A stretch of DNA of 64,000 nt, taken from the NCBI RefSeq assembly GCF_014648055.1, contig NZ_BMQJ01000005.1:186001-250000 (forward strand). The letters are read 5' to 3'. The first letter of the stretch is position 1, and each line of letters begins with the position of its first letter. The notes below the pieces were generated by a model. The model was not told where the DNA came from. It worked only from the letters and a program-made list of their open reading frames with translations, and searched no databases. Origin of the DNA: Streptosporangium pseudovulgare (GTDB lineage Bacteria > Actinomycetota > Actinomycetes > Streptosporangiales > Streptosporangiaceae). The translations under genes and the position numbers were made by a program. This document shows, piece by piece, positions 15,702 to 28,560 of the stretch.

Positions 15702-16916
15702 ATGGGGATGAGACATGCCGCGCCCGCGGGGGCGCTGATCGCGGCGACCGCCCTCCTCGGCGTTCCCGCCCACGCGGAGGCCGCCCCTCCGGCCGCTCCG
15801 GCCCGAGCGAGCAGCGGGCCGGTCGCGCCCGCCCGCACGGGCGACGCGCCGGTCACGGCCGCCGGTACGGACAACGCGCCGGCCGCGCCCGGCCGCGCGG
15901 AGAACGGGCCGGTCGGCGGCGCCGACCTCGGCAGACACGGCGTGATCGCGCCCCTCGGGGTGAAGGCCCCGCCCAAGACGGCCGCCCGGTCCTACGTGAT
16001 CGCCGACGCCGACACCGGCGAGGTGCTCGCGGCCAAGGACCCCCACGGCCGGTTCCTCCCGGCGAGCACGCTCAAGACCCTGACCGCGCTCACCCTCATC
16101 CCGAAGATCGACAAGAAACTGAAGATCAGGCCGAGCCGGAACGCGGTGAACCAGGAGGGCAGCGCCGTCGGCCTGGTCACAAAGCCGCTCTACACCGCCG
16201 AGGACCTGTTCAAGGCCCTGATGCTGGTCTCGGGCAACGACTGCGCGATGGCGCTGGCCGAGGCGAACGGCGGGCTGGACAAGACCCTGCGGGAGATGAA
16301 CGACGAGGCCAAGCGCCTGCAGGCGTACGACACGGTGGCCAAGACGCCCAGCGGGCTGGACAAGCCGGGTCAGAGCAGCTCGGCGTACGACCTGGCGCTG
16401 ATCGCCCGCGCCGGGCTGGCCGACCGGGACTTCCGGCGCTACGTCAGCCTGAAGACCGACAAATTCCCCGCGCCCAAGGGCTACTACGAGATCGGCAACC
16501 ACAACCGGCTGCTCTGGCGCTACCCGGGAATGATCGGGATCAAGAACGGCTGGACGACCAAGGCCCTGGGCAGCTTCGTCGGCGCGGCCCGCCGCGACGG
16601 CCACACGATCATCGTGTCGATCATGCGACACGACGGCTACTTCTGGGACGAGGTCGCCGAGCTGCTCGACTGGGGTTTCTCCGCCCGCGGCAGGGTCACG
16701 CCCGTCGGGCGGCTCGTGGACCCGGTCCCCGAGGCCGCTCCGACCCCGGTCGTTCCGGCCGCGCCGCAGGTGCGCGCGAGCGCCGCCCCGGCCGCCGCCG
16801 CCCGCGAGCCCGCGGACGGCCCCTCCCCGGCCCTCTGGTACGCGCTGGGCGCCGTCCTGCTCGGCGGCACGGCCTGGCTGGCGTACGGCCTGCGCCGCCG
16901 GCGCCGGGCGGACTGA
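15702..16916 (+). CDS. D-alanyl-D-alanine carboxypeptidase (S11 family)
   Basis: A 404-residue penicillin-binding protein that trims the terminal D-Ala of peptidoglycan stem peptides outside the membrane. A signal peptide (residues 1-28) is followed by an Ala/Pro-rich spacer, then the catalytic motifs: FLPASTLKTLTAL (SxxK), LVSGNDCAMA (SxN) and GIKNGWTTKALG, where the usual KTG is KNG. A C-terminal Pro/Ala linker leads to a transmembrane helix (WYALGAVLLGGTAWLAYGL) and basic tail, anchoring the enzyme. The mRNA is probably leaderless or nearly so (TACCCT at 15687-15692); the ATG at 15708 is an alternative start. Confidence 0.93.
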   Translation: MGMRHAAPAGALIAATALLGVPAHAEAAPPAAPARASSGPVAPARTGDAPVTAAGTDNAPAAPGRAENGPVGGADLGRHGVIAPLGVKAPPKTAARSYVIADADTGEVLAAKDPHGRFLPASTLKTLTALTLIPKIDKKLKIRPSRNAVNQEGSAVGLVTKPLYTAEDLFKALMLVSGNDCAMALAEANGGLDKTLREMNDEAKRLQAYDTVAKTPSGLDKPGQSSSAYDLALIARAGLADRDFRRYVSLKTDKFPAPKGYYEIGNHNRLLWRYPGMIGIKNGWTTKALGSFVGAARRDGHTIIVSIMRHDGYFWDEVAELLDWGFSARGRVTPVGRLVDPVPEAAPTPVVPAAPQVRASAAPAAAAREPADGPSPALWYALGAVLLGGTAWLAYGLRRRRRAD

Positions 16917-16995
16917 GACCCGCCCGTGGGACCGTCCCGGGCGGATCGAAGCCGGCTGGAGGGGGATCAGGCCCGGTAGAGGACGCCGGCGCCCG

Positions 16996-18060
16996 TCAGG
17001 CCCGGTCCCGCGGGTCCTCACCGGACCGTTCACCGTCAGGCCGTTCGCCGTCAGGCCGGTCGCCGCCGGACCGTTCGCCGTCGGTCCGATCACCACCGGG
17101 CTGATCGGCGCCGGGCAGGGCACCGGCGGGCAGGGCGCCGGACGGGACGGGCGTCGGCTCGGGCGGCGGGCCGAACATGGCGGTCTCCGTCCAGGCCGCC
17201 GCGAAGAGGATCACCCTGGCCGACAGGTTGATCCACACCAGCAGTCCCACCATCACCGCGAACACCCCGTAGATGGGGTTGTTCAGCGTCCGGGCCAGGA
17301 TGAAGGTGGCGAGCTGCTTGAGCAGGCCGAAACCGATCGCGCCCAGCAGCGCGCCGCGCAGCAGCGCCTTCGCCGGCTGCCGGGAGCGGCCCACCCAGCG
17401 CAGGATGATCAGGAAGAGGACGACGTCGGCCAGCAGGCTGACCGCGAGGCCCGCGAGCCGGACCGCCGTCCAGCCGACCGGCGAGCTTCCCAGCCCCAGC
17501 CACCCGGCCACCGTCCCGCCCGCCTGGGTGGCGAAGCCGCCGACCAGCACCGAGGTGATCGCGGTGACGCCGATCAGCACGAAGGCGGCCAGGTCGCGGA
17601 GCTTGGCCAGCAGGAAGTTCAGCGGCGGCTCGGTGGTCATGGAGACCTGGCGGAGCGCGCCGCGCAGCGCGTCGATCGCGCCGAGCCCGGCGTAGAGCAG
17701 GCCGATGAGGCCGATGATCCCGGCGCTGGCCCGCGAGTCGGCGATCTGCTTGATCGGAAGCCTCGACGACAGGCCGGGGAGATAGGCGTCGATGGCCTTC
17801 TCCAGAGCTTCGGTGGCGTTGACGTCCAGCGCCAGGAAGTAGCCGAAGACCGCGAAGGCCAGCGCGATGATCGGGAAGAACGACAGGAACGCGAAGTAGG
17901 TCACCGCCCCGGCCAGCCGGTCGCCGGACTGCACCTGGTAGCGCTGCACGCTCCGGATGAGGTGATCGAACCAGGGCCACCTGATCCGGTTGTCCTCGAT
18001 GACGCCCCGGCCCCGCTCACGGATCACCCGGATCCGCTCCTGCACGCTCTTCACGTGCAT
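16996..18060 (-). CDS. YihY/virulence factor BrkB-family membrane protein
   Basis: A 354-residue integral membrane protein with six helices between residues 50 and 290; family motifs are GDRLAGAVTYFAFLSFFPI near the N-terminus and TLNNPIYGVFAVMVGLLVWI. The cellular role of this UPF0761 family is unsettled. The last 50 residues are a charged repeat (DGERSGGDRPDGERPDG) encoded by imperfect 15-18 base repeats at 17022-17100, a probable site of slippage. It lies downstream of trpS on the same strand with a 158-base gap. Confidence 0.9.
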   Translation of the reverse strand: MHVKSVQERIRVIRERGRGVIEDNRIRWPWFDHLIRSVQRYQVQSGDRLAGAVTYFAFLSFFPIIALAFAVFGYFLALDVNATEALEKAIDAYLPGLSSRLPIKQIADSRASAGIIGLIGLLYAGLGAIDALRGALRQVSMTTEPPLNFLLAKLRDLAAFVLIGVTAITSVLVGGFATQAGGTVAGWLGLGSSPVGWTAVRLAGLAVSLLADVVLFLIILRWVGRSRQPAKALLRGALLGAIGFGLLKQLATFILARTLNNPIYGVFAVMVGLLVWINLSARVILFAAAWTETAMFGPPPEPTPVPSGALPAGALPGADQPGGDRTDGERSGGDRPDGERPDGERSGEDPRDRA

Positions 18061-18218
18061 CTCCCTACCCCGATCACCGCGGTGCAGCGCGCGGACACGC
18101 CACCAGGCGCGGGCGTCCCGCCCGGGTCACCGTACGGGAGCGTCCTCCCGGGCGCGGGAGCGCCGCGCCCGGGGTTCCCCCTCGTCCGGCGGCGGTCCGG
18201 GAGAGGGCGGGGAGGCGG

Positions 18219-19223
18219 TCAGAGAGAGGGCAGGAAGCCGACGCGGTCGCGGACCTTCGCCATCGTCTCGGCGGCCACGGCGCGGGCGCGCGCGGCGCCG
18301 GCCGCGAGCATCCGGTCGAGCTCGGTCTCGTCGGCGAGCAGCTTCTCGGTCCGCTCCCGGATCGGCGTGAAGGTCTCCATGACGGCCTCGGCGACGTCCT
18401 TCTTGAAGGCGCCGTAGCCCTGCCCGGCGTACCGGGCCTCCAGCTCGGGGATCGGCGTGCCGGTCAGCGCGGACTGGATCCGCAGCAGGTTGGTGACGCC
18501 GGGCTTGTTCTCCTCGTCGGCGACGACCTCCGAACCGGTGTCGGTGACCGCCCGCATGACCTTCTTGCGGAGCGTGGAGGGCTGCTCCAGCAGGTCGAGG
18601 ATGCCTGTGGGCGAGGAGGAGGACTTGGACATCTTGGCCGTGGGGTCCTGGAGGTCCGTGATCTTCTCGACGCCCTTGACGATGTGCGCCGCGGGCATCG
18701 TGAACGTCTCGCCGAAGCGGTGGTTGAAGCGCTGCGCGAGGTCGCGGGTGAGCTCCAGGTGCTGCTTCTGGTCGGCCCCGACCGGGACCTGGTCGGCCTG
18801 GTAGAGCAGGATGTCGGCGGCCTGAAGGATCGGGTAGGTGAACAGGCCGACCCCGGCCGAGCTCTCGCCGTACCGGGCCGACTTGTCCTTGAACTGGGTC
18901 ATCCGGGCGGCCTCGCCCATGCCGGTGAGGCAGATCAGCACCCAGGCCAGCTCGGTGTGCTCGCGGACGTGGCTCTGGACGAAGACGGTGGAGCGCTCGG
19001 GGTCCAGGCCGGCGGCGAAGAGCTGGGCGGCGGCGACGCGGGAGCGCCTGCGCAGGACCTCCGGCTGGTGCTCCACCGTGATCGCGTGCAGGTCGACGAC
19101 GCAGTAGAAGGCGTCGTAGCCCTCCTGCATGGCGACGTACTGCCGCACCGCACCCAGGTAGTTGCCCAGGTGGAAGGAGTCGGCGGTGGGCTGGATACCG
19201 GACAGGACACGAGGACTGGCCAT
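18219..19223 (-). CDS. trpS: Tryptophanyl-tRNA synthetase
   Basis: A 334-residue class I synthetase that charges tRNA-Trp. The HIGH-like motif is HLGNYLG near residue 18 and the KMSKS motif is [30 protein letters not shown] and [20 protein letters not shown] are typical of bacterial TrpRS. Start at the ATG 19223 (a TTG nine bases earlier is possible). It follows the CNNM gene by about 15 bases on the same strand, so the two are probably cotranscribed. Confidence 0.95.
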   Translation of the reverse strand: MASPRVLSGIQPTADSFHLGNYLGAVRQYVAMQEGYDAFYCVVDLHAITVEHQPEVLRRRSRVAAAQLFAAGLDPERSTVFVQSHVREHTELAWVLICLTGMGEAARMTQFKDKSARYGESSAGVGLFTYPILQAADILLYQADQVPVGADQKQHLELTRDLAQRFNHRFGETFTMPAAHIVKGVEKITDLQDPTAKMSKSSSSPTGILDLLEQPSTLRKKVMRAVTDTGSEVVADEENKPGVTNLLRIQSALTGTPIPELEARYAGQGYGAFKKDVAEAVMETFTPIRERTEKLLADETELDRMLAAGAARARAVAAETMAKVRDRVGFLPSL

Positions 19224-19237
19224 AGCATGCAATTCTG

Positions 19238-20605
19238 TCAGCTGTCGGGAGTGGTCGGTGCCTCCACCGCCCCCGCCGGCCCGGCCGCTCCCGCCGGTTC
19301 CGCCGCTCCCGCCGGTTCCCCCGGAGGGAGGCGGCGCTTGACGCGGACCCGCGAGACCCTGCGGCCGTCCATGCCGGTGACCGACAGCTCGAACCCGGGG
19401 ATCTCCACCCGCTCCCCCATCGCCGGAAGGTGGCCCAGGGTCGCCATGACGAACCCGCCGAGGGTCTCGTAGGGGCCGTCCGGCAGGCGGATCCCGGTCT
19501 CGGCGGCCACCACGTCGAGGTTGGCCAGGCCGTCCAGCTCGACCTCCCCGGCCGGCAGCACGACCGGCTTGTACTCCACGTCGTGCTCGTCGCGGATGTC
19601 GCCGATGAGCTCCTCGACCAGGTCCTCCATCGTGACGATGCCGGCGGTCCCGCCGTACTCGTCGACCACGATGGCCAGGTGGTGGCCCTCGCGGCGCATC
19701 TCCGACAGGGTGGCCATCAGCCGCTTGGTGGTGGGCACCAGCTTGACCGGGCGGATCGGCACCAGCTCGCTGATCGGCTCGATCGACCCGGTCAGCACGG
19801 GGTCGAGCAGGTCGCGGATGTGGACGAACCCCACGACGTCGTCGTAGGAGTCGCGGTAGACGGGGAAGCGGGAGTGCGGCATCGCGGCGGCCAGGACGGC
19901 GGCCTCGGCCAGCCGGGTGTCGGCCGACATGAACTCCACCTCGGTGCGGGGCAGCATCACCTCGCGGAGCTGCCGCTTGCCGGCGGCGAAGACCTCCGCG
20001 ATCAGGTGGCGCTCGTCCGCGGTGAGCTCCTGGTGGCCGACCACCATGTCGCGCAGCTCCTCGGTGGTGATCGCCTCCCGGTCCTCCTCGGGGTTGCCGC
20101 CGAGCAGTTTGACCACGCCGTCGGTGGACTTCGACAGCGCCCAGATGACCGGCCGCGACAACGCGGCCATGCGGTCCAGGAACGGCGCGACCAGCAGCGA
20201 GATGCCCTCGGCGCGCTGCAGGGCGAGCCGCTTGGGCGCGAGCTCGCCCAGCACCAGGGAGAAGTAGGAGATGGCGAGCGTGACCAGCACCAGGGACAGC
20301 GGGGCGGCGACGGTCGCGGGCACCCCCCAGCCGGTCACCGCCGGGACCAGGTCCCGGGCGAGGGTGTCGGCGCCGAACGCCGCCGACAGCATGGTCGCCA
20401 CGGTCACGCCGATCTGCACGGCCGACAGGAAGCGGTTCGGGTCGCGGGCCAGCCGGGCCGCCCGCGCCCCCCTGCGCCCCCGGGAGTCGAGCCTGCGCAC
20501 CTGGCTCTCCCGGAGGGAGACCATGGCCATCTCGGCGGCCGCGAAGAAGCCGCCGATCAGTATGAAGAGCAGCACCAGGGCGATGTTCGCCACGACGCCG
20601 TTCAT
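19238..20605 (-). CDS. CNNM/CorC-type hemolysin-like transporter with CBS domains
   Basis: A 455-residue membrane protein. Residues 1-190 form the DUF21/CNNM transmembrane domain ([20 protein letters not shown] start, [16 protein letters not shown] junction helix); two CBS motifs follow (about 205-325, e.g. [16 protein letters not shown] and [20 protein letters not shown]), then a CorC_HlyC domain to residue 430 and an Ala/Pro/Gly tail. The family is linked to magnesium transport; the hemolysin name is historical. GGAGACG precedes the ATG. Divergent from galE. Confidence 0.92.
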   Translation of the reverse strand: MNGVVANIALVLLFILIGGFFAAAEMAMVSLRESQVRRLDSRGRRGARAARLARDPNRFLSAVQIGVTVATMLSAAFGADTLARDLVPAVTGWGVPATVAAPLSLVLVTLAISYFSLVLGELAPKRLALQRAEGISLLVAPFLDRMAALSRPVIWALSKSTDGVVKLLGGNPEEDREAITTEELRDMVVGHQELTADERHLIAEVFAAGKRQLREVMLPRTEVEFMSADTRLAEAAVLAAAMPHSRFPVYRDSYDDVVGFVHIRDLLDPVLTGSIEPISELVPIRPVKLVPTTKRLMATLSEMRREGHHLAIVVDEYGGTAGIVTMEDLVEELIGDIRDEHDVEYKPVVLPAGEVELDGLANLDVVAAETGIRLPDGPYETLGGFVMATLGHLPAMGERVEIPGFELSVTGMDGRRVSRVRVKRRLPPGEPAGAAEPAGAAGPAGAVEAPTTPDS

Positions 20606-20662
20606 GAGTACGTCTCCATCATGACCGTCGCCCGTTCCGACTGTGCCCGATATTTGATGTGA

Positions 20663-20674
20663 CAGCATATGCTG
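20663..20674. promoter_or_regulatory. Palindrome in the CNNM/galE divergent region
   Basis: CAGCATATGCTG, a perfect 12-base palindrome in the 122-base AT-rich region between the divergent starts at 20605 and 20728; candidate operator for either gene. Confidence 0.4.
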
Positions 20675-20727
20675 GCACCAGGCGTACATAAATAAACAAT
20701 TACAAACACCACCAAACAGGAGGGTCT

Positions 20728-21687
20728 GTGAAGCTGCTGGTCACCGGGGGGGCCGGATACATCGGAAGCGTCGTGGCGGCCCAGCTCGTCGAGGCGGGCC
20801 ACCAGGTCACCGTTCTCGACGACCTCTCCACCGGGCACGCCGACGCGGTGCCGGCGGGCGCGCGCTTCGTCGAGGGCTCGATCACCGACGCGGCGGACGC
20901 GCTGGCGGGCATGGACGGCGTGCTGCACTTCGCGGCCAGGTCCCTGGTGGGCGAGTCGGTGCGCGAGCCCGCCCTCTACTGGAACCACAACCTCGGCGGC
21001 ACCCTGGCCCTGCTGGACGCGATGCGCGCCGCCGGGGTCGGCCGGATCGTCTTCTCCTCCACCGCCGCCGTGTACGGCGAGCCCGAGCGCTCCCCGATCG
21101 AGGAGAGCGACCCGACCCGGCCCACGAACCCCTACGGTGCCTCCAAGCTCGCGGTGGACACCGCGCTGACCGCCTTCGCCGGGGTGTACGGCCTGGCCGC
21201 GGTCAGCCTGCGCTACTTCAACGTGGGCGGCGCCCACACCGCCCGCGACGGTCGCTCCTATCGCGAGCGGCACACCGTGGAGACCCACCTGATCCCTAAC
21301 GTTCTCGCCGTCGCGCTCGGCGGGCGCGAGTCGGTCGACGTGTTCGGCACGGACTACCCCACCGCCGACGGGACATGCGTGCGCGACTACATCCACGTGG
21401 CCGACCTCGCGCGGGCGCACCTGCTGGCGCTGGACGCCTGCGCGCCGGGCGAGCACAAGGTCTACAACCTGGGCAGCGGCGCCGGCTTCTCGGTGCGGGA
21501 GGTCATCGAGGTCTGCCGCGACGTCACCGGCCACGCGATCCCGGCGGTCGTCCGCGAGCGCCGGCCCGGGGACCCCGCGGTGCTGGTCGCCTCCTCCGCG
21601 AAGATCCAGCGCGAGCTGGGGTGGAAGCCGGAGCGCACGACCCTTCCCGAGATCGTCGCCGACGCCTGGGCCGCCCTGCCCCGCTGA
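20728..21687 (+). CDS. galE: UDP-glucose 4-epimerase
   Basis: A 319-residue extended short-chain dehydrogenase interconverting UDP-glucose and UDP-galactose with bound NAD. The N-terminal nucleotide loop is [10 protein letters not shown], the serine is in [10 protein letters not shown] and the YxxxK pair in [30 protein letters not shown] is a GalE landmark. It starts at a GTG with AGGAGG five bases before. It may supply galactose precursors for cell-wall glycans; no galactose operon adjoins it. Confidence 0.93.
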   Translation: MKLLVTGGAGYIGSVVAAQLVEAGHQVTVLDDLSTGHADAVPAGARFVEGSITDAADALAGMDGVLHFAARSLVGESVREPALYWNHNLGGTLALLDAMRAAGVGRIVFSSTAAVYGEPERSPIEESDPTRPTNPYGASKLAVDTALTAFAGVYGLAAVSLRYFNVGGAHTARDGRSYRERHTVETHLIPNVLAVALGGRESVDVFGTDYPTADGTCVRDYIHVADLARAHLLALDACAPGEHKVYNLGSGAGFSVREVIEVCRDVTGHAIPAVVRERRPGDPAVLVASSAKIQRELGWKPERTTLPEIVADAWAALPR

Positions 21688-21704
21688 CGACCCCGGCATG
21701 GGCC

Positions 21705-22526
21705 TCAGCGAAGGTCGATGCGGGCGATGTTGTTGCCGGGACGGCGGTCGCCCACGTGCGGGGAGTAGACCGTCGCCCTGGCCCGCGGCGCCCGCCCCGC
21801 GGCGCGCAGGGCGAGCCGCAGGCCCACCCGCTCACCCGAGCCGACCGCGCCCAGCCGGCAGCCGACGTGCCCCTCGGAGGGGTGGCAGCGCGCGCCCCGC
21901 ACCGACAGCAGGCGGGCCGCGCCGGTGTCGAAGAAGACCGTGGCGTCGCGGACCGTCCGGGGCCCCCGGTTGCGGACCACCGCGCCCATGGTGACCCGCC
22001 GCCCGGCCCGCCGCTCGCCCGACAGCCGCACCGCGAGGTCGGCGCCCTCGTCCACCGGGGTGACCGCCCTGGCGACGTTGTCGGCCTCGTTGGCGTCCAC
22101 GACCTCGGAGGAGAGCGTCGCGGTGGCCGTCAGCGGGCCGCCGGCGCCCGGGCGGACCAGGCCGCTGACGGTCACGCCGCCGGTCTCGCCGGCCAGGACG
22201 TCGCGCTGGGAGGGGCAGACCACCTCCCGGGCGGTGGCCCCGGGCCGGCACTCGGCCACGTCGACGCGCAGGACGTCCACCCCCCGGGGCAGGCGCACGG
22301 TCAGCAGGGGCAGCACCGCGTCCTCGGGGCCGTTGTTGCGCACCTCGGCCCGGTAGACCAGGATCTGGCCGGGCTGCGCCGGCTTGGGCGACGACACCAG
22401 CCGGACGGACATGTCCGCCCCGATCGTCTTCTTCTCCTGGCGGGACAACGACGGCGTCATTCCCCACGCCCCCAGCAGGGCAAGACTGATGAATCCCGCG
22501 ACGACCCCCGCCGTACCACGCGCCAT
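21705..22526 (-). CDS. Secreted protein with CARDB/DUF11-type domains
   Basis: A 273-residue protein with a signal peptide or anchor (GVVAGFISLALLGAWGM) followed by two immunoglobulin-like repeats typical of CARDB/DUF11 modules: VYRAEVRNNGPEDAVLPLLT and TMGAVVRNRGPRTVRDATVF, each ending in a Cys-containing strand. Such domains act as structural stalks or adhesion modules on the cell surface. Start at the ATG 22526; another at 22550 is possible. Ends 17 bases from the galE stop (convergent). Confidence 0.75.
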   Translation of the reverse strand: MARGTAGVVAGFISLALLGAWGMTPSLSRQEKKTIGADMSVRLVSSPKPAQPGQILVYRAEVRNNGPEDAVLPLLTVRLPRGVDVLRVDVAECRPGATAREVVCPSQRDVLAGETGGVTVSGLVRPGAGGPLTATATLSSEVVDANEADNVARAVTPVDEGADLAVRLSGERRAGRRVTMGAVVRNRGPRTVRDATVFFDTGAARLLSVRGARCHPSEGHVGCRLGAVGSGERVGLRLALRAAGRAPRARATVYSPHVGDRRPGNNIARIDLR

Positions 22527-22672
22527 GACCACCGATCCCCCGAGCATCAATGATCATTTAACGCCGGTGTGCCGCCTTCCCGCGGGAATGACACGCCGCC
22601 GGGACGGATTTCGGCACGTCACGGGCCTGGTCCGGCACGGAACCGCCGTACCGTCGCGATCACGGGAAAAGC

Positions 22673-22704
22673 GAAAGGGGCCCCGGACGGCCGGGGCCCC
22701 TTTC
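22673..22704 (-). terminator. Terminator of mdh
   Basis: Perfect 14-base arms (GAAAGGGGCCCCGG, 22673-22686; complement 22691-22704) with a 4-base loop, 43 bases past the mdh stop and ahead of the next gene on the same strand. Confidence 0.85.
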
Positions 22705-22746
22705 ACGGGCTTCGCCGGGCACGGCCCGGCGAGGTGGTCGCGCGGC

Positions 22747-25343
<2,597 letters not shown>

Positions 25344-25349
<6 letters not shown>

Positions 25350-25883
25350 CTCCGGATCGCCCTCCTCGGCCTGCTGACCACCTCCGGCCCTTCGAGCGGC
25401 TACGACCTGGCGAAGCGGTTCGAGAGCTCGATCAACCACGCCTGGCAGGCCCGGCACAGCCAGATCTATCCGGAGCTGAACAAGATGGCGGCCGACGGGC
25501 TCGTCACGGTGGAGGAGGAGGGCCCCCGGGGCCGCAAGACCTACACGATCGCCGCCGAGGGCCGCCGGGAGCTGCGCGAATGGCTCCTGGAGGGGACTCC
25601 GTCGCGGTCGATCCGCAGCGAGGGCGCGCTGCGGGCGTTCCTGCTGCCCACGCTGGAGCCGCACGAGGCCGCCGCGCGGCTCCGCGCCGAGGCGGAGGTC
25701 TACACCGCCCGGCTGGCCGAACTGGAGGCGCTCAAGGCGGCGAAGGCGTCGTGGAAACGGCCCGGTTTCGGGGAGCACGCCCTGGAGCTGGGCATCCGCC
25801 AGACCCGGGTGGTGCGCGACTGGGCCGAGGAGACCGCGGCGGAGATCGAACGCGCCGCCGGGGACCCGCCCGGCGGGGAGTGA
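25344..25883 (+). CDS. PadR-family transcriptional regulator
   Basis: A 179-residue PadR protein of the longer type, with a C-terminal helical dimerisation domain (about residues 85-175). N-terminal winged helix: RIALLGLLTTSGPSSGYDLA, QIYPELNKMAADGLVTVEEE (recognition) and RKTYTIAAEGRREL (wing). It presumably represses the divergent MFS exporter until a ligand binds. Leaderless start at 25344 is favoured by the -10 hexamer; an in-frame ATG at 25317 lies within the promoter. It converges on the kinase gene with a 10-base gap. Confidence 0.9.
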
Positions 25884-25893
25884 CGAGCGGGGA

Positions 25894-28248
25894 TCAGCGG
25901 CAGGCGGCCATGGCGGGGATGCGGCGCTCCCGGGTGGGGAACCTCACCCGTGAGAGGTGCCGGTCGAGCAGCTTGCCGATCGCGCCGTTGCCGTACAGGT
26001 CGGCCACCACTCCCCGTACGGCCTCGCAGGTGCGCACGTCGCCCCTGCGCATGGCCACGGCGTAGCGCTCGTCGGTGAGCCGCAGGCCGAGCACCCGGTA
26101 GCGGACGCTCTCCCGGGCGGCGAACCCGGCCAGCACCAGGTCGTCGCCCGCGATCCCGTCGACCTTTCCGGTGGCGAGCATGTTCACGCACTCGGTGTAG
26201 TTCTGGGCGGGGACGACCGTGAGCCGGCCCGCCTCCTTGCGCACCCGCTCGGCCGCGGCGCCGTCGGGACCGCACAGCCGCCCGCCCTCCAGGCCGGCCG
26301 CGGAGGTGACCGGGGAGGAGTCCTTGACCAGCACGTCCGTGTGGGCGACGTAGTAGGGCCCGGCGAACGTGACGTCGTCGCCCGGAGTGATCGGATAGGT
26401 CGAGATGACGAGGTCGAGGTCGCCGGAGGCCAGCAGGGCCGGCCGCTCCTGCCGGCTCGTGGCCCGGAACTCGATGTTCCCCCGGGGCACCCCCAGCGCC
26501 CTGGCGATCTCGACGGCGAGGTCCACCTCGAAACCGCTCCACCCGCCGCCGCTGTTCAGCGCGATGCCCGGCAGGTAGTCGCGCAGCCCCACGGAGAGCC
26601 TGCGGGTCCGGGCCGCCTTGTCGGCCACCGAGGCGAACTTCGTCGGCGACGGGGACGACGAGGGTACGGGCCCGGTCCGGAAGGCGGCCCAGGGACGCCA
26701 GCCGGCGGCGGTGGCGGCGACCGCGCCCCCGCCCAGCAGGACGACCAGGGCGAGGACGGCGATGACGGCCCGGCGCCGCCCGGACGGCCGCCCGGACCCG
26801 CCGGAGCCCGGAACCGGGACTCCGACGCCGACACCGACACCGACACCGGCTCCGGCTCCGGCTCCGGCTCCGGAGTCCGAACCGGGAGCGGGAACGACGG
26901 CGGGACCGGGGCCGGGCATGGGAGGCGGGCCCGTGGCGGAGCCGGACGGGACGGTGGCCCGCCGGCCCTGCGGCGCGGCGGGCGGCATGGGCGTGGCTCC
27001 GCGGGGCGCGGCTCCCCGGGGCGCGGCGGGCGGCACGGGCGTGACACCCGGGGTGGGCAGCCGCATGGGCCTGGTGGACTCGTCGGCGCCGGAGCCGGCG
27101 TCCGACCCGGGAGCCGTTCCCGGCCCGGAGGCCGTCGTCGGCCCCGGCGCCGTACCCGCTCCGGAGGCCGTACCCGGCCCTGACACCGGCCCCGTACCCG
27201 GCCCGGGCACCGCGCCCGGCTCGGAGGCCGGGCCGTACGCCGGGATGGGACCGGAACCGGGGGCCGGGCCGCCCGCCGTACCCGGACCGGGGGCCGCGCC
27301 CTCGGGCGAGCCGGACGCCGGGCCGCCGTCCGCACCCGTGGCGGGGGACGGGCCGGTCCCCGTGGCCGGGAGGGGGCCGGAGACCGGGTCGGCGGCCCGC
27401 ACGCCGCTGCTGAGCAGGGCCGGGGAGACGTTCCCTGACTCCGGGCGGCCGAGCAGGCGCAGCAGGATCTGGTCGGCCGAGGGCCGCTCGGACGGAGCCT
27501 TGGCCAGCGCCGAGCGGACCACCCCGCGCAGCGGCTCCGGCATGGCGGTGACGTCCACCTCGTGGTTCAGGATGCGGTTGAGCACCATGGCGAGCGACTT
27601 CCCGGCGAAGGCCGTCTCGCCGGTCGCGGCGAACGCGATCGTCGCCCCCCAGGAGAAGACGTCGCTGTGCGGGCCGACGTCGTCGCCGGAGATCTGCTCG
27701 GGCGCCATGTAGGCCGGGGTGCCGATGGCGCGGCTGGTGATCGTGCCGGTGGAGTCGAGGATGCGGGCGATGCCGAAGTCGACCACGCGCGGCCCGTCGG
27801 CGGCCAGCAGCACGTTGTCCGGCTTGAAGTCGCGGTGCACGATCGACGCGTGGTGGATCGCGGTGAGCGCGGTGGCCGTGCCGACCGCCAGCCGCTGCAG
27901 CGCGGTGCCGCGCAGCGGGCCGTCGCTCTCCACGGTCTCCCTCAGCGACCTGCCCTCGATGTACTCGCTCGCGATGTAGGGGGTGTCGCCCTCGACGTCG
28001 ACCTCGATCACGGCGGCCGTGCAGAACGAGGAGACCCGCCGCGCGGCGCGCGCCTCCCGGGCGAACCGGGACCGCGCGATCGCGTCGCCGGAGAACTTCA
28101 CGTGCAGGAGCTTGATCGCCGCCCGCTCCCCCGACTCGCTCTCGCCGAGGTAGACGATCCCCTGGCCGCCCTCGCCGACGCGGCCGACGACACGGAACCG
28201 ACCGAGCCGTCGAGGCTCCCAGGCCTCCAGTGGCGCGATCTCCGGCAT
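25894..28248 (-). CDS. Ser/Thr receptor kinase with extracytoplasmic solute-binding domain
   Basis: A 784-residue protein. Residues 18-270 are a Hanks-type kinase with every key element: GEGGQGIVY loop (25-33), Lys46, HRDFKPDN (138-145), DFG (157-159) and APE (182-184). Residues 280-490 are a disordered Pro/Gly/Ala linker. A transmembrane helix (about 494-516) is followed by an extracytoplasmic domain (550-780) like the periplasmic amino-acid-binding SBP_bac_3 family: SVGLRDYLPGIALNSGGGWS, GFEVDLAVEIARALGV, LASGDLDLVISTYPITP, FAGPYYVAHTDVLVKD. It should sense an amino acid or small ligand outside and phosphorylate proteins inside. Divergent from the sigma-like fusion gene. Confidence 0.9.
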   Translation of the reverse strand: MPEIAPLEAWEPRRLGRFRVVGRVGEGGQGIVYLGESESGERAAIKLLHVKFSGDAIARSRFAREARAARRVSSFCTAAVIEVDVEGDTPYIASEYIEGRSLRETVESDGPLRGTALQRLAVGTATALTAIHHASIVHRDFKPDNVLLAADGPRVVDFGIARILDSTGTITSRAIGTPAYMAPEQISGDDVGPHSDVFSWGATIAFAATGETAFAGKSLAMVLNRILNHEVDVTAMPEPLRGVVRSALAKAPSERPSADQILLRLLGRPESGNVSPALLSSGVRAADPVSGPLPATGTGPSPATGADGGPASGSPEGAAPGPGTAGGPAPGSGPIPAYGPASEPGAVPGPGTGPVSGPGTASGAGTAPGPTTASGPGTAPGSDAGSGADESTRPMRLPTPGVTPVPPAAPRGAAPRGATPMPPAAPQGRRATVPSGSATGPPPMPGPGPAVVPAPGSDSGAGAGAGAGVGVGVGVGVPVPGSGGSGRPSGRRRAVIAVLALVVLLGGGAVAATAAGWRPWAAFRTGPVPSSSPSPTKFASVADKAARTRRLSVGLRDYLPGIALNSGGGWSGFEVDLAVEIARALGVPRGNIEFRATSRQERPALLASGDLDLVISTYPITPGDDVTFAGPYYVAHTDVLVKDSSPVTSAAGLEGGRLCGPDGAAAERVRKEAGRLTVVPAQNYTECVNMLATGKVDGIAGDDLVLAGFAARESVRYRVLGLRLTDERYAVAMRRGDVRTCEAVRGVVADLYGNGAIGKLLDRHLSRVRFPTRERRIPAMAACR

Positions 28249-28560
28249 GCCGTCCCCATGATTTCGTGAATGCCCGACCAGCTGAACTTTACGGTGTCCC
28301 GGGCCTCCCCCGAAGTGACCCAGGATTCCCCGCCCTTCCCGGCGCGGACCCCGCCGTCCCTTCCCCGCGCGGACCCCGGGACCGGGAGACGGACGGCCAC
28401 GCCGTCATGGCCCGTCGCCCCTTCCCCGGGCGGGCCCCGGACGGGGGTGTGGGCATGACCACTCGTCCGTTGATCGCCATATCGCCCCGAGATGGCGCGG
28501 AAACCGCTTAGATCGCTACCGTTGACCGTCCCCTCAGGCAAGGCCGGAGCAGAAAACCCC
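28249..28560. promoter_or_regulatory. Divergent region between receptor kinase and sigma-like gene
   Basis: A 312-base region with no gene. It is less GC-rich near 28470-28530, where a promoter for the rightward gene is likely, but no convincing -35/-10 pair can be assigned. The imperfect repeat CGCGGACCCC occurs at 28347 and 28367. Confidence 0.4.
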
